19,357 nucleotides of DNA from an uncultured Clostridia bacterium (GCA_958436475.1 CAUBKG010000042.1:1-19357); one strand, 5' to 3'; positions 1-7,474 are shown, counted from the stretch's first letter. The notes: generated by a model not told the origin, from the sequence alone. Numbers and translations: made by a program.

Positions 1-1809
1 ACCAACTCCTGCGTTGCAGTCATCGAAGGCGGCGAGCCGGTCGTTATTGCAAATGCGGAGGGCTCGCGCACCACGCCGTCTGTCGTTGCGTTTTCGAAGA
101 CGGGTGAGCGCATGGTAGGCCAGGTGGCGAAGCGCCAGGCCATCACCAATCCGGACCGCACCGTGTCTTCCATCAAACGGGACATGGGCACCAGCAAAAA
201 GGTGACCATCGACGATAAGAGCTACACCCCCCAGGAAATCTCCGCCATGATCCTGCAAAAGCTGAAGGCCGATGCGGAAAGCTACCTCGGCGATACGGTC
301 ACGGAAGCGGTTATCACCGTTCCGGCTTATTTCAGCGACGCACAGCGCCAGGCCACCAAGGACGCCGGCAAAATCGCGGGGCTCGAAGTAAAGCGCATTA
401 TCAACGAGCCGACCGCGGCTGCACTCGCTTACGGCACCGATAAGGAACAGGATCAGAAGATCATGGTATACGACCTCGGCGGCGGCACCTTCGACGTTTC
501 CATCATCGAAATGGGAGACGGCATCCAGGAGGTTCTCGCCACGGCCGGCAACAACCGCCTCGGCGGCGACGATTTCGACCAGCGTGTGATCGATTATATC
601 GTTGCGGAATTCAAAAAGGAAAACGGCATCGACCTGTCCGGCGATAAAATGGCCATGCAGCGCATCAAGGAAGCGGCGGAAAAAGCGAAAATTGAGCTTT
701 CGGGCGTGACCTCCAGCGCCATCAACCTGCCCTTCATCACGGCGGATGCCACCGGGCCAAAGCACTTCGAAACCACCCTCACCCGCGCCAAGTTCAACGA
801 GCTCACCGCCGATCTGGTGGAATCCACCATGGGCCCGGTCCGCCAGGCCCTCAAAGACAGCGGCCTTTCTGTGAATGAGATCGATAAGGTCCTGATGGTG
901 GGCGGCTCCAGCCGCATTCCGGCGGTGCAGGAAGCCATCCAGAAGTTCATCGGCAAGGAGCCGTATAAGGGCATCAACCCCGATGAATGCGTCGCCATCG
1001 GCGCGGCCCTCCAGGCCGGTGTGCTCGGCGGCGAGGTCAAGGGCCTGCTGCTTCTGGACGTTACCCCGCTTTCCCTCGGCATCGAAACGATGGGCGGCGT
1101 CAGCACGAAGGTCATCGAGCGCAACACCACCATCCCCACGAAGAAGAGCCAGATATTCTCCACCGCGGCGGACGGCCAGACCTCTGTGGAAGTGCACGTT
1201 CTCCAGGGCGAGCGCGAGTTCGCGCGGGATAATAAAACCCTCGGCGTCTTCCATCTGGACGGCATCCCGGCGGCTCCGCGCGGCGTGCCGCAGATCGAAG
1301 TCACCTTCGATATCGATGCAAACGGCATCGTTTCCGTTTCCGCGAAGGATCTCGGCACCGGCAAGGAGCAGAAGATCACCATCACCTCCAACACCAATAT
1401 GTCGAAAGACGATATCGACAAGGCGGTGAAGGAAGCGGAGCAGTATGCCGCGGAAGACAAGAAGCGCCGCGAGGAAGTGGACGTGCGCAACGCCGCCGAC
1501 CAGATGGTGTATCAGTCGGAAAAAACGCTGAGCGACGCGGGCGACAAGGTTTCCGAGGAGGAAAAGAAGCCGGTGCAGGAGAAGATCGACGCACTGAAGG
1601 AAGCGCTGAAGGGCGAGGACGTCGATAAGATCAAAGCCGCGCAGGAGGAGCTCCAGAAGAGCCTCTTCGCCATTGCGGAAAAGCTCTATGCAAACGCCGC
1701 CCCGCAGGGAGCGGAAGGCGCGGACGCAGCCGGCGCCCAGCCGGGCCCGGACGGCAATAACGTTTACGAAGCGGATTATAAAGACGTGGACGAGAAAGAC
1801 AAGAAATAA
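1..1809 (+). CDS. dnaK: Chaperone protein DnaK (Hsp70), 5' end missing
   Basis: Cytosolic ATP-dependent Hsp70 chaperone that works with DnaJ and GrpE. The reading frame is open from base 1 and gives 602 residues. The first visible residues (TNSCVAVIEGG) match the phosphate-1 loop that normally follows about 11 N-terminal residues, so only the very start lies outside the window; the internal ATG at 112 is not the start. Visible Hsp70 signatures are VYDLGGGTFDVS, INEPTAAALAYG and VMVGGSSRIP in the ATPase domain. A substrate-binding domain with the linker GLLLLDVTPLSLG follows, then a charged helical lid and an acidic tail ending DVDEKDKK. The next gene is dnaJ, 94 bases downstream. Family assignment is certain. 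Heat-shock control elements such as CIRCE would lie upstream and cannot be assessed. Confidence 0.98.
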   Translation, partial: TNSCVAVIEGGEPVVIANAEGSRTTPSVVAFSKTGERMVGQVAKRQAITNPDRTVSSIKRDMGTSKKVTIDDKSYTPQEISAMILQKLKADAESYLGDTVTEAVITVPAYFSDAQRQATKDAGKIAGLEVKRIINEPTAAALAYGTDKEQDQKIMVYDLGGGTFDVSIIEMGDGIQEVLATAGNNRLGGDDFDQRVIDYIVAEFKKENGIDLSGDKMAMQRIKEAAEKAKIELSGVTSSAINLPFITADATGPKHFETTLTRAKFNELTADLVESTMGPVRQALKDSGLSVNEIDKVLMVGGSSRIPAVQEAIQKFIGKEPYKGINPDECVAIGAALQAGVLGGEVKGLLLLDVTPLSLGIETMGGVSTKVIERNTTIPTKKSQIFSTAADGQTSVEVHVLQGEREFARDNKTLGVFHLDGIPAAPRGVPQIEVTFDIDANGIVSVSAKDLGTGKEQKITITSNTNMSKDDIDKAVKEAEQYAAEDKKRREEVDVRNAADQMVYQSEKTLSDAGDKVSEEEKKPVQEKIDALKEALKGEDVDKIKAAQEELQKSLFAIAEKLYANAAPQGAEGADAAGAQPGPDGNNVYEADYKDVDEKDKK

Positions 1810-1852
1810 TAGGCTGACAGCCGCTTTATTTTGAGGCAATCGAAATTTTCAG

Positions 1853-1884
1853 GGTACCGGACGGGAGACTTCCCGCCCGGTACC
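1853..1884 (+). promoter_or_regulatory. Hairpin in dnaK-dnaJ spacer
   Basis: The arms GGTACCGG-A-CGGGA (1853-1866) and TCCCG-C-CCGGTACC (1871-1884) pair over 13 of 14 positions around a GACT loop. No T-run follows; instead the dnaJ ribosome binding site AGGAGG begins 8 bases later. This fits an mRNA-processing or partial-attenuation hairpin that lowers dnaJ relative to dnaK better than a full terminator. That role is inference. Confidence 0.6.
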
Positions 1885-1903
1885 GCAGGGTAGGAGGATC
1901 TTC

Positions 1904-3070
1904 TTGCCGGAGAACAAACGTGATTACTACGAGGTGCTCGGAATCGAAAAAAACGCCTCGGAGGATGAGATCAAAAAAGCATACAGAAAACTCGCAAAAA
2001 AATATCACCCGGATTTAAATCCGGGCGATCAGGAAGCGGAGAAGCGTTTCAAGGAGATCAATGAAGCGTATGAGGTGCTGTCCGATGCGCAGAAGAAGGC
2101 GCGTTATGACCAGTTCGGCCACGCTGGGGTAGACCCGAATTACGGCGCGGGCGGCTTTAACGGCGGCGGCTTCGGCGGATTCGATTTCGGCGATATGGGC
2201 GACCTCGGCGATATCTTCGGCAGCATTTTCGGCGGCGGCTTCGGAGGAGGGCGCAGATCCAACCCGAACGCACCCCGCCGGGGGCAGGATGCGCAGGCCA
2301 CGGTGGCCGTTTCGTTTGAAGAGGCGGCAAAGGGAGTTACCAAAAAGGTGCGCGTTTCCCGCGTGGAGCACTGCACGGAATGCGGCGGCTCGGGGAGCGA
2401 GAAGGGCCATTCGGCCGAAACCTGCCCCGAATGCCGGGGCGCGGGTTATGTCACCGTGAGCTCGCGCACGCCTCTCGGCGTGATGCAGACGCAGCGCACC
2501 TGCGGCCGGTGCGGCGGAACGGGCCGGGTGGTAAGCCACCCCTGTAAAAAATGCGGGGGAAAAGGCCGCATGCGCTTTTCGAAGGAAATTGAGGTCAACA
2601 TCCCCGCCGGTATCGACGACGGCCAGATCCTGAAGGTGCGCGGCCAGGGCGATACCGGCATCAACGGCGGCCCGGCGGGAGACCTCCAGATCCATGTCAC
2701 CGTGCGCCCGCATCCCCTGTTTGAGAGAAGGGGATACGATGTCTGGTGCAATATCCCCATCACTTTTTCCCAGGCGGCGCTGGGCGACGATATCATCGTG
2801 CCCACGCTGGAAGGAAAGGTGAGCTATCACATCCATGAGGGGACCCAGCCCGGAGACGTATTCAAGCTCAAGGGCAAGGGAATCCAGAACATAAACGGCC
2901 GCGGCAAGGGCGACCAGTATGTCAAAATGGTGATCGAGGTGCCGAAAAACCTTTCAGGTAAGCAGAAAGAGGCTCTGCGCGCCTTTGAAGCGTCCATGGG
3001 AGAGGAAGCGGGCGCGAATTACCAAAAGAGAAAAAGCTTCTTCGATAAGATCAAAGACGCGTTCGATTGA
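1904..3070 (+). CDS. dnaJ: Chaperone protein DnaJ (Hsp40)
   Basis: Co-chaperone that delivers unfolded clients to DnaK and stimulates its ATPase. The 388-residue protein has the complete type I layout. The J domain (about 5-70) carries HPD at 35-37. A Gly/Phe-rich linker spans about 79-116. The zinc region has four CxxCxGxG repeats at C157-C160, C174-C177, C200-C203 and C214-C217. The C-terminal client-binding beta domains follow (for example DLQIHVTVRPHPLF and GDVFKLKGKG). The start is TTG at 1904: AGGAGG lies at 1892-1897, six bases upstream, and the J domain begins immediately after. It follows dnaK and is closed by the terminator at 3088-3127. Length and motifs are normal for the family. 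Confidence 0.97.
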   Translation: MPENKRDYYEVLGIEKNASEDEIKKAYRKLAKKYHPDLNPGDQEAEKRFKEINEAYEVLSDAQKKARYDQFGHAGVDPNYGAGGFNGGGFGGFDFGDMGDLGDIFGSIFGGGFGGGRRSNPNAPRRGQDAQATVAVSFEEAAKGVTKKVRVSRVEHCTECGGSGSEKGHSAETCPECRGAGYVTVSSRTPLGVMQTQRTCGRCGGTGRVVSHPCKKCGGKGRMRFSKEIEVNIPAGIDDGQILKVRGQGDTGINGGPAGDLQIHVTVRPHPLFERRGYDVWCNIPITFSQAALGDDIIVPTLEGKVSYHIHEGTQPGDVFKLKGKGIQNINGRGKGDQYVKMVIEVPKNLSGKQKEALRAFEASMGEEAGANYQKRKSFFDKIKDAFD

Positions 3071-3087
3071 TTGTTATAGCGTATTGG

Positions 3088-3135
3088 CAACATCCGCCGT
3101 GCAGGCTTTCCTGCACGGCGGATGTTGGCTTTGCG
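3088..3135 (+). terminator. Intrinsic terminator after dnaJ
   Basis: A perfect 18-bp stem (3088-3105 with 3110-3127) closes on a CTTT loop, 17 bases past the dnaJ stop. The following U-tract is weak (GGCTTTGC), so release may be incomplete, but the stem strength and position make it the likely end of the dnaK-dnaJ transcript. Confidence 0.75.
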
Positions 3136-3402
3136 GCCAGAAAGAAAAGGGGGCGGGCGGCGGAAAAAACGGCTTTTTTGCTTTAATATCGCCTTAGGAG
3201 CCGGCCGCACGCCGGCTGTTTCCATTTTCGGATGCAAGCTGTGGGGAAAATAAGAAAACCCCGCGGCCGGGGGAGCGATGGGAGAAAAAACCCTTCGGGG
3301 CTTCTCCCAACAATGCTCTTAAACGGCGCGGGGGTGTTTTTATGTTCGCCCGGAGAGACCGGGAAAATAAAAATCTTGTTTTTGGTTTGTTGCGGTTTTG
3401 TT
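3136..3402. other. Convergent intergenic region between dnaJ and the usp-like gene
   Basis: No credible gene is present. Apart from the terminators, it contains a 7-bp perfect hairpin at 3199-3217 (AGCCGGC/GCCGGCT, loop CGCAC) followed by GTTTCC, which may be a second weak + strand terminator. The remainder is A/G-rich sequence without a convincing ribosome binding site. Confidence 0.4.
3280..3308 (-). terminator. Probable terminator of the usp-like gene
   Basis: Read on the minus strand, a short GC stem (CCC/GGG around CGAA) runs into six Ts at 3285-3290. It lies inside an outer 7-bp stem GGGAGAA (3280-3286)/TTCTCCC (3302-3308). It is about 100 bases downstream of the usp stop. The inner stem is short, so confidence is moderate. 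Confidence 0.45.
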
Positions 3403-3861
3403 TCATCGTGCAACAGCCTGCTTGCAGGAAGCACGCAGAGGCGCTTCGGGAATAAGCTGTGCGGCAATTTCAAATTCGGTCTGATCGTGCCGGGAAAATA
3501 CAGTGATCGGGATATGAGGCACCAGCATGTGGATCACGTTGATAAAATCGTTGGTGTTGTCTCCCGGGACGCCGGCGACGATGCGGCTAGCGTGCGCCTG
3601 GGAAAGGTAAGCGGCGGCGGTGAGGACGGGGTTGTCGTTAAAATAAGTAATCATCTCCCCGCGGAACTTTTTCGCCGTCTGGTAAAGGTGTTCGAGCACT
3701 TCCGCCGTCTCGAGGTTGATTTCGGTGGTGGGGCAGACGGTCAGAATCTGCAGAGGCTTCTTTTCCGCTTTGGCGCGTTCGGCTCCCAATCGGATCATCT
3801 GTTCACAGTCCCGCTGCGCAGTAACGCATACAACGACCGGTGAACTTTTCTTGATACGCAT
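3403..3861 (-). CDS. Universal stress protein-like protein, KdpD Usp-domain type
   Basis: A small cytosolic 152-residue protein. The N-terminal strand VVVCVTAQRDCEQMIRLGAE resembles the Usp-like domain found inside KdpD potassium sensor kinases and in stand-alone clostridial Usp-like proteins. Further Rossmann-like alpha/beta strands follow (LQILTVCP, ASRIVAGVPGD, HIPITVFSRH). The GxxG(S/T) ATP-binding loop of classical UspA is only loosely represented by GVPGDN, so nucleotide binding is uncertain. The start is ATG at 3861; an AAGGAGATG site lies upstream at a longer than ideal spacing of about 13-16 bases, and an in-frame stop just upstream rules out extension. The gene stands alone between two terminators. 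A stress or potassium-linked role is inference from the family only. Confidence 0.7.
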   Translation of the reverse strand: MRIKKSSPVVVCVTAQRDCEQMIRLGAERAKAEKKPLQILTVCPTTEINLETAEVLEHLYQTAKKFRGEMITYFNDNPVLTAAAYLSQAHASRIVAGVPGDNTNDFINVIHMLVPHIPITVFSRHDQTEFEIAAQLIPEAPLRASCKQAVAR

Positions 3862-3983
3862 TTTCTGTTTGTTTCATCTCCTTTCCATTTGTTCTGTGTC
3901 CATCATAACCGATACGTATGAAAAAATATGTCATAAATCATGACGGAATTATGAATATTTTTTGAAGATTGAAAGGAAAAATA

Positions 3984-4013
3984 TTGAAGGCAAAAATCCG
4001 GCTGCCGCATAGT
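3984..4013 (+). promoter_or_regulatory. Candidate promoter for the 4020-4165 RNA
   Basis: TTGAAG at 3984-3989 and CATAGT at 4008-4013 are spaced 18 bases apart, each matching four of six sigma-A consensus positions. It would start transcription near 4020, just before the structured region. No + strand gene follows, so a promoter here would serve an untranslated RNA. Confidence 0.4.
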
Positions 4014-4019
4014 ATGGTA

Positions 4020-4165
4020 ACAGGGACGAATCGGTTGGGGCGGTCGTGCAGGTGGCAGCACAACTGCCCATGGGGAGCCGGCACGCTAGCGCTGCTCCAA
4101 TGAGGTCCCCTTTTCAGATAAAGCGCCGGGGCGGGATTCCGCTCCGGCGCCCTTCTTTTTCTGCA
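4020..4165 (+). ncRNA. Candidate structured non-coding RNA, class unknown
   Basis: The usp-galE spacer contains a compact GC-rich stretch unlike its AT-rich flanks. GGGAC (4023-4027) can pair with GTCCC (4105-4109), enclosing smaller helices. These include GTGC/GCAC and GGCAG/CTGCC alternatives near 4047-4069 and the hairpin GGAGC (4074-4078)/GCTCC (4094-4098). A 12-bp terminator follows directly. A promoter-like pair precedes it, and no + strand gene follows, so this looks like a stand-alone RNA of about 145 bases. I could not match it to SRP RNA (no GGAAGGAAGCAG), tmRNA or a riboswitch I know. The strand is inferred from the terminator and promoter; a minus-strand leader for the usp-like gene is the main alternative. 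Confidence 0.45.
4123..4160 (+). terminator. Intrinsic terminator of the candidate RNA
   Basis: GCGCCGG (4123-4129) pairs with CCGGCGC (4144-4150), continued by a G-U pair and GCGG/CCGC around a GATT loop, giving a 12-bp stem. It is followed by CCTTCTTTTT. On the minus strand the run after the stem is only TTTATC, so + is the better orientation. Confidence 0.65.
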
Positions 4166-4246
4166 CCATTGGAGCGGATGCGTATTTCCTCTCTGTATAA
4201 TAAACCGCATGGAGCCCGGTTTTGTAACAGCAAATGAAAAATTTTT

Positions 4247-4278
4247 CAAAAAAAACAGGCCCCGGCAGAACCGGAGCC
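4247..4278 (-). terminator. Intrinsic terminator of galE
   Basis: On the minus strand GGCTCCGG (4271-4278) pairs with CCGGGGCC (4258-4265; one G-T wobble) around TTCTG. It is followed by TG and a run of eight Ts. It starts 18 bases past the galE stop. A 14-base palindrome, TGAAAAATTTTTCA, overlaps the far end. Confidence 0.85.
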
Positions 4279-4295
4279 TCAAAAGGATATTTGCT

Positions 4296-5309
4296 TTATT
4301 CCTCGTACCCCTTGGGGTTTTGGGATTGCCAGCGCCAGGAATCCTCGCACATTTTATCGATCCCGCGTTCGGCCTTCCAGTGCAGCTCGCGGAGAGCCTT
4401 GCCGGGATCGGCGTAGCAGGTGGCGATGTCGCCGTCCCGCCGGGGGCAGAGCTGATAGGGCACCTTCTGCCCGGAGGCCTTTTCGAAGGCGGCCACCATT
4501 TCGAGCACGCTGTATCCGTTGCCCGTGCCGAGATTATAAATGTGCAGGCCAGGGCCCTCCGCCACCTTCTGCACCGCGTTCACATGCCCGTTTGCGAGGT
4601 CGGTCACATGGATATAATCGCGCACGCCGGTGCCGTCGGGCGTGTCATAATCGCTGCCGTATACCTGGAGGAAGGGGCGCTTGCCGATGGCTACCTGCGA
4701 GATATAGGGCATGAGGTTGTTCGGAATGCCGCAGGGGTCTTCGCCGATCAGCCCGCTTTCATGCGCGCCCACCGGATTGAAATAGCGCAGGAGGATGATG
4801 CTCCATTCGGGGTCCGAGGCGTGAAGGTCCCTGAGAATTTCCTCGTTGATGTATTTGGAGCGGCCGTAGGGGTTCGTCACGGCGCCGGTGGGCATGTCCT
4901 CCCGGTAGGGCACCTGATTTTCGCCGTAAACAGTGGCGCTGGAGCTGAAAATAATCCGCTTCACGCCCGCCTCTGCCATGGTTTGGCAGAGCACGATGGT
5001 GCCGTAGAGGTTATTGTCGTAATAGGTCAGGGGAATCCGGCAGCTTTCGCCCACCGCCTTGAGGCCGGCAAAGTGGATAACGCAGTCGATCGCGTGCTCT
5101 GAAAAGATTTTGCGCAGCCCCTCGCGGTCGCGCACGTCGCATTCATAGAAGGCAAGGTCCCTGCCCGTGATCCGGCGCACCCGCTCGAGGGCCTCGGGTT
5201 TGCTGTTGTAGTAATTATCCGCCACAACAACGTCGTACCCCTTGTTGAGAAGCTCCACGCAGGTGTGCGAGCCGATGTAGCCTGCGCCTCCGGTAACCAG
5301 TACCGCCAT
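4296..5309 (-). CDS. galE: UDP-glucose 4-epimerase
   Basis: Cytosolic NAD-dependent epimerase interconverting UDP-glucose and UDP-galactose, feeding the Leloir pathway and surface glycan synthesis. The 337-residue protein has the extended-SDR signatures: NAD loop GGAGYIG (G7, G10, G13), SSSATVYG around S124, and the catalytic pair Y148-xxx-K152 in NPYGRSKY. The GalE-type C-terminal part follows (NNLMPYISQVA and GTGVRDYIHVTDLANGH). The frame is open further upstream, but ATG at 5309 is chosen because AAAGGAGG lies seven bases before it (5317-5324) and the Rossmann strand starts at residue 2. It has its own promoter (5405-5433) and terminator, so it appears monocistronic, and it diverges from ddl. 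A related epimerase specificity (for example UDP-GlcNAc) cannot be excluded. Confidence 0.93.
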   Translation of the reverse strand: MAVLVTGGAGYIGSHTCVELLNKGYDVVVADNYYNSKPEALERVRRITGRDLAFYECDVRDREGLRKIFSEHAIDCVIHFAGLKAVGESCRIPLTYYDNNLYGTIVLCQTMAEAGVKRIIFSSSATVYGENQVPYREDMPTGAVTNPYGRSKYINEEILRDLHASDPEWSIILLRYFNPVGAHESGLIGEDPCGIPNNLMPYISQVAIGKRPFLQVYGSDYDTPDGTGVRDYIHVTDLANGHVNAVQKVAEGPGLHIYNLGTGNGYSVLEMVAAFEKASGQKVPYQLCPRRDGDIATCYADPGKALRELHWKAERGIDKMCEDSWRWQSQNPKGYEE

Positions 5310-5339
5310 TGCAATTCCTCCTTTGTTCACTGAAGCCCG

Positions 5340-5373
5340 GCAAAAAGCCCTTCCCGCGGCAAGCCGTGGGAAG
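5340..5373 (-). promoter_or_regulatory. Terminator-like hairpin in the galE leader
   Basis: Within the roughly 88-base galE 5' UTR, CTTCCCACGG (minus strand, 5364-5373) pairs with CCGCGGGAAG (5350-5359), with one wobble. It is followed by GGCTTTTTG on the minus strand (5341-5349). A GC-rich stem followed by five Us between promoter and start codon looks like an attenuator. No antiterminator was identified. Confidence 0.4.
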
Positions 5374-5404
5374 AAAGCCATACGTTCCTTTTTTATGATA
5401 AAAC

Positions 5405-5433
5405 AGTATACCATCTTTTTTGTGGAATGTCAT
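5405..5433 (-). promoter_or_regulatory. Sigma-A-type promoter of galE
   Basis: On the minus strand, ATGACA (5428-5433; five of six -35 positions) and TATACT (5405-5410; five of six -10 positions) are separated by exactly 17 bases. Transcription would start near 5398, about 88 bases before the start codon. Confidence 0.75.
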
Positions 5434-5478
5434 TAGTTTGAGGGAAAACAGGGCGGAATATTTCTACCGGAGAAACGC

Positions 5479-5506
5479 TTGCAAACGGGGCGTATTATGG
5501 TAATAT
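5479..5506 (+). promoter_or_regulatory. Possible promoter of the ddl-murI-argS cluster
   Basis: TTGCAA (5479-5484) and TAATAT (5501-5506) are spaced 16 bases apart in an AT-rich stretch about 75 bases before ddl. Each hexamer matches only four of six positions, and other AT-rich -10-like boxes (TATTAT, TATACA) are nearby, so the exact site is uncertain. Confidence 0.4.
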
Positions 5507-5579
5507 TAAAAAGTATACATTTTCCTGCACAGCGATATATTTGTATTATCACGATTTCAGATACATAGGGAGGAACATG

Positions 5580-6653
5580 ATGAAACGCGTAGCAGTCCTG
5601 TTTGGCGGCGTCTCCTCCGAGCACGAGGTATCTTTGATATCCGCCAGTTCGGTCATCAACAATATCCCGTCCGACCGTTATCAGGTATATCCGGTCGGTA
5701 TCACGAAGGATGGCCGCTGGCTCTCGTTCGGCGGCGACCTCGAAAAAATACAAAACGGCTCCTGGAGCGAAGACCCCAGCTGCATGCCGGCCCTGTTCAC
5801 GCCCGACCGCAGCAAAAAGGCCTTTTACCGCCTGGAAGAGGGCGCGTGGCAGCCGGTGGAAATCGACGCGGTGTTCCCCGTGCTGCACGGCCGCAACGGG
5901 GAAGACGGCTCCGTGCAGGGGCTCTGCCAGCTTTCCGGCATTCCGTGCGTCGGCTGCGGGGTAACGGCCTCCGCTGCCTGTATGGATAAAGCGCTCACAA
6001 ACGCCCTGCTCGACCACGCGGGCATCCGCCAGGCAAAGTGGCTCGCCTTCCTGAAGCCGGAGTACGAGCGGGAGAGGGAAGCGGCCCTTTCGGCCTGTGA
6101 AGAAGCGCTCGGCTATCCCTGCTTTGTAAAGCCCGCAAACGCCGGCTCCTCCGTGGGCATCACCAAAGCGCACGACCGGGAGGAGCTGAGGAAAGCGTTT
6201 GCCCTCGCCTTCCGGCACGACCGCAAGCTCGTGGTGGAAGAGAATATAGACGGCAGGGAGATCGAAGTGGCGGTGCTGGGCAACCATGAGCCGCAGGCGA
6301 GCCTGCCGGGCGAAATCGTTGCCGGCAATGATTTTTACGATTACGATGCAAAATATATAAGCGGAACCTCCATCCTCCACATCCCGGCCGATGTGAGCGG
6401 GGAAAAGCAGAGGGAGATCAGGGAAACGGCCGTGCGCGTGTATGAAACGATGGGCTGCGAGGGCTTAAGCCGAGTGGATTTCTTCCTCCGCCGCTCGGAT
6501 GGGGCGGTGCTGCTAAACGAGCTGAATACCATCCCGGGCTTTACCTCCATCAGCATGTATCCGAAGCTGTTCGCCGCGAGCGGGATTCCCTATCCGGAGC
6601 TTTTGGACCGGCTGATTACCCTGGCGATCGAGGAGGAGCGCACCGATGGATAA
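5580..6653 (+). CDS. ddl: D-alanine--D-alanine ligase
   Basis: Cytosolic ATP-grasp enzyme that makes the D-Ala-D-Ala end of the peptidoglycan precursor. The 357-residue protein shows LFGGVSSEHEVSL with the substrate glutamate E14. The ATP-binding segment is FVKPANAGSSVG (about 182-193), the omega-loop is FYDYDAKY (252-259), and the metal-binding motif is LLNELNTIPGFT (311-322). The omega-loop tyrosine context is that of D-Ala-D-Ala ligases rather than the VanA-type D-lactate enzymes, so vancomycin resistance is not suggested. The second of two adjacent ATGs (5580) is preferred: GGGAGG at 5568-5573 gives six bases of spacing, against three for ATG 5577. The gene overlaps murI by 8 bases, implying coupled translation. 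Confidence 0.95.
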   Translation: MKRVAVLFGGVSSEHEVSLISASSVINNIPSDRYQVYPVGITKDGRWLSFGGDLEKIQNGSWSEDPSCMPALFTPDRSKKAFYRLEEGAWQPVEIDAVFPVLHGRNGEDGSVQGLCQLSGIPCVGCGVTASAACMDKALTNALLDHAGIRQAKWLAFLKPEYEREREAALSACEEALGYPCFVKPANAGSSVGITKAHDREELRKAFALAFRHDRKLVVEENIDGREIEVAVLGNHEPQASLPGEIVAGNDFYDYDAKYISGTSILHIPADVSGEKQREIRETAVRVYETMGCEGLSRVDFFLRRSDGAVLLNELNTIPGFTSISMYPKLFAASGIPYPELLDRLITLAIEEERTDG

Positions 6654-7458
6654 GCGCCCGATCGGCATTTTCGATTCCGGCCTCGGCGGCCTCACCGCCG
6701 CCAAGGAATTCATCCGGCTGCTTCCCGGCGAGGATATCGTCTATTTTGGGGATACGGGCCGGGTGCCTTACGGCAACCGCAGTGTAGATACGATTGAAAA
6801 ATACGCCCGGCAGGATATTGCCTTCCTGCTTGCAAACGGGGTAAAATACATTATCGCGGCCTGCGGTACGGTCAGCTCCGTCGCGCTCGGCCGGATTACC
6901 GACTGCCCCGTACCCCTCATCGGCGTGGCGACGCCGGGAGCCGAAGCGGCGGCCCGCGCCACACGAAACGGCAGGGTGGGCGCCATCGGCACGGCAGCCA
7001 CCATCGCCACCGGCGTGTATACGAGGGAGCTTCACCGGCTCGACCCCAGAATCCGCGCCTTCGAGCTCGCCTGCCCGCTGTTCGTCCCGCTGGCGGAAAA
7101 CGGCTGGATCGGCAGGGAAGACCCCATTGCCCGCCTGACGGTGGAACGGTATTTGAAGCCCCTCAAGGAGGAGCAGATCGATACCCTCATCCTCGGCTGC
7201 ACGCATTTTCCCCTTTTGAGGGACGTTATTTCCGATTATATGGGGGAAAACGTCGCCCTGATCGATACCGGCTATGAAACGGCGCGCGCCGCGGCGGATT
7301 TCCTTCGGGAAAACGATATGCTTTGCGGCCGGGAAACGGGCGGCGGGCATCATTATTTTGTCAGCGACCGGGTAGAGGGCTTCACCCGCGTGGCCGATCT
7401 CTTTTTCGGCTCCGGCGAGGAGCTGGACGTCCGCTGGGCGGATATCAACGCCTATTGA
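6646..7458 (+). CDS. murI: Glutamate racemase
   Basis: Cofactor-independent racemase supplying D-glutamate for peptidoglycan stem peptides. The 270-residue protein has FDSGLGG with D10, YFGDTGRVPYGNRS, a first catalytic cysteine C73, and the second catalytic motif LGCTHFPL with C185 and H187. The residue after C73 is glycine (ACGTVSS), where the usual family motif is ACNTAS; threonine at 75 is kept. The protein otherwise looks intact and of normal length. The start ATG at 6646 has AGGAGG at 6631-6636, nine bases upstream, located inside the end of ddl. The ddl-murI overlap joins the two D-amino-acid steps of wall synthesis in one transcript. Confidence 0.94.
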   Translation: MDKRPIGIFDSGLGGLTAAKEFIRLLPGEDIVYFGDTGRVPYGNRSVDTIEKYARQDIAFLLANGVKYIIAACGTVSSVALGRITDCPVPLIGVATPGAEAAARATRNGRVGAIGTAATIATGVYTRELHRLDPRIRAFELACPLFVPLAENGWIGREDPIARLTVERYLKPLKEEQIDTLILGCTHFPLLRDVISDYMGENVALIDTGYETARAAADFLRENDMLCGRETGGGHHYFVSDRVEGFTRVADLFFGSGEELDVRWADINAY

Positions 7459-7474
7459 TTGTTAGGAGATGTGC

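Noticed and set aside
594..1490. A 298-codon minus-strand open frame inside dnaK
   Set aside because: Shadow of dnaK in a GC-rich region; Ser/Arg-rich composition and no recognisable motif.
4020..4165. The usp-galE spacer as SRP RNA, 6S RNA, or a c-di-AMP or cobalamin riboswitch
   Set aside because: The diagnostic cores I know (for example GGAAGGAAGCAG of SRP RNA) are absent, and no + strand gene follows that a riboswitch could control; kept only as an unassigned RNA.
4209..5102. A 297-codon + strand open frame opposite galE
   Set aside because: It runs through the galE terminator palindrome and is antisense to the conserved GalE motifs; no ribosome binding site.
5433..6380. A 315-codon minus-strand open frame opposite ddl
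   Set aside because: Ddl is unmistakable on the + strand; the antisense frame has no ribosome binding site or domain and overlaps the galE/ddl promoters.
5580..6653. ddl as a VanA-type D-Ala-D-Lac ligase
   Set aside because: The omega-loop reads FYDYDAKY as in D-Ala-D-Ala ligases, and no vanH, vanX or vanRS homologue is nearby.
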